Shown piece after piece: positions 62,967 to 64,000 of a DNA stretch of 64,000 bases. The translations under genes and the position numbers were made by a program. The notes beneath the pieces were generated by a model. The model was not told the origin of the DNA. It saw only the letters and a list, made by a program, of their open reading frames with translations, and made no database searches. The DNA comes from Cotesia glomerata (taxonomy: Eukaryota > Arthropoda > Insecta > Hymenoptera > Braconidae). The stretch lies in the NCBI RefSeq assembly GCF_020080835.1, contig NC_058158.1, forward strand, positions 14,260,001-14,324,000. Direction: 5' to 3'. How positions within the stretch are numbered: the first letter of the stretch is position 1; each line of letters begins with the position of its first letter.

Positions 62967-63665
62967 TTCGTTCGAGAGATATCGTGAACGAAAGAAAACT
63001 GAAAAAAGTGTTTTTATGACATAACTTCGTCTTTTCTTCTCGGATCGTTTTTGATGATGTAGAATTATTTCAGAGCTTAAAAAACCGCGTCGATTGCCAC
63101 CAAGAACGTAGAAATCGGTTGATTGGTTCGAGAGATATCCTCGATAAAATATTTGGAAACAAGTGTTTTTTTAACATAACTCCAACATTTTTTGGAATAA
63201 ATTTTAAATGGCTGCACTGATCGATTTCAAAAACTAATCAGCTATTGACATAAAAAAATTACGTCGATCACCGTCAAGCCGGTCAAAATTGGTCAATTCG
63301 TTCAAGAGATATCATGAATGAAAGAAAACCAAAAAAGGTGTTTTTTTTGGAATTACTCCAAATTTCCTAGTTTTATCAATTCAAACTTGAAGATTCTTCA
63401 TGAAACTATCAAAATTGCGTCAAATGCTGCCAAACGCGTGAAAATCGGTTGATTCATTCAAAAGTTAGTGCGGTTTTAAAATTTAAAAAATATTGTTCTA
63501 TGAAACTTCTATCAGACTTTTGAACTCAAAGAGCTCAAAATAACACATAAATTGTATTTTTGAGCTCGAAGAGCTCAAAAACATCATTAGTGCAGTTTTA
63601 TGCACCTAGGTATGGAATTAGCGGGAAGTTGCACGGATGGCCTTCAGGATCTACCGTTTTTCTAA

Positions 63666-64000
63666 TTTTGTTTTATTTAATTTTTAAACAAATTTAAACT
63701 TAGTTAAAATAAAAAAATTTACTAAAATTGTACTGAAACAATTTTTTTTTTAGTTTAAGGCGTTTTTTTTAACTGTTATTTTCGTATATTATTTATTACT
63801 TCTTTAAAATTGTCAAACTTCTAGCTATAATTACATTCATTATTAATAAATAATATGGAACCATGTTTTTATTTAGATAATGAATAATAATAATTTATCA
63901 TGGTAATTATCGAATTTTTTGATTGACTTTTTTGATATTCTTTAATTTAATTTTTTTATTCAATAAAAATAAATTAAATAACTTGAAATTCATTAATTAA
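63666..64000. other. AT-rich DNA to the window end
   Basis: No gene or repeat recognised. Confidence 0.5.

Larger units (their letters stand above)
61463..63665 (+). mobile_element. HINE-like repeat, copy N, split by retrotransposon 4
   Basis: Internal modules at 61463-61608 continue at 62967-63665, ending TTAGCGGGAAGTTGCACGG, hairpin remnant and TCTAATTTTG. The 5' end is lost at the junction with copy M, which it meets head-to-head. Confidence 0.6.

Overview
The window is AT-rich animal nuclear DNA, almost certainly from an insect. The one host protein-coding gene I can support is exon 1 of a Hox4/Deformed-type gene (32470-33358, + strand). It carries the N-terminal DPKFPPSEEYSQ block and the hexapeptide region FPWMKKIHVAGV, and it ends at a GTAAGT splice donor. 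No homeodomain exon is visible downstream, so if the gene is intact, everything from 33359 to the end is its first intron (more than 30 kb). The base composition and repeat content would fit a hymenopteran such as a parasitoid wasp, but that is a guess, not a demonstration.

The rest is repeats. Left part (1-10.9 kb): two minisatellites (a ~69-bp unit at 1-850 and a 143-bp unit at ~1945-3400), dispersed repeat fragments, AT microsatellites and unrecognised AT-rich DNA. Middle left (10.9-27.2 kb): many copies of one dispersed element, called HINE-like here. It has a terminal AACTTCCCGC motif whose complement is subterminal at the other end, an internal (AC)n/(GT)n tract, a hairpin near the 3' end, and CTAA followed by T-runs. 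This architecture resembles non-autonomous Helentrons (DINE-1/HINE). One copy is interrupted by a tRNA-headed SINE with a 16-bp target duplication; another is interrupted inside its AC tract by a 5-kb non-LTR retrotransposon. A 2.6-kb terminal-inverted-repeat element lies at 16858-19429.

The Deformed exon and its upstream region (27.2-34.9 kb) are comparatively repeat-poor. The presumed intron holds a ~70-bp minisatellite, more HINE-like copies, a 314-bp tandem array whose unit joins a tRNA-like sequence to the last 18 nt of U6 snRNA, a large palindrome around a 60-nt U6 fragment, a 320-bp pure AC tract, a long foldback, a palindromic low-complexity block and several microsatellites.

The right end (53.8-63.7 kb) contains one HINE-like copy whose AC/ACAT tract has received two R1-clade-like retrotransposons in the same orientation (one 5'-truncated, one near full length), and a neighbouring HINE-like copy split by a third, different R1-like fragment with a 15-bp target duplication. 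All retrotransposon reading frames are broken. The main biological theme is transposons carrying microsatellites that serve as landing sites for microsatellite-targeting retrotransposons, inside a Hox locus.
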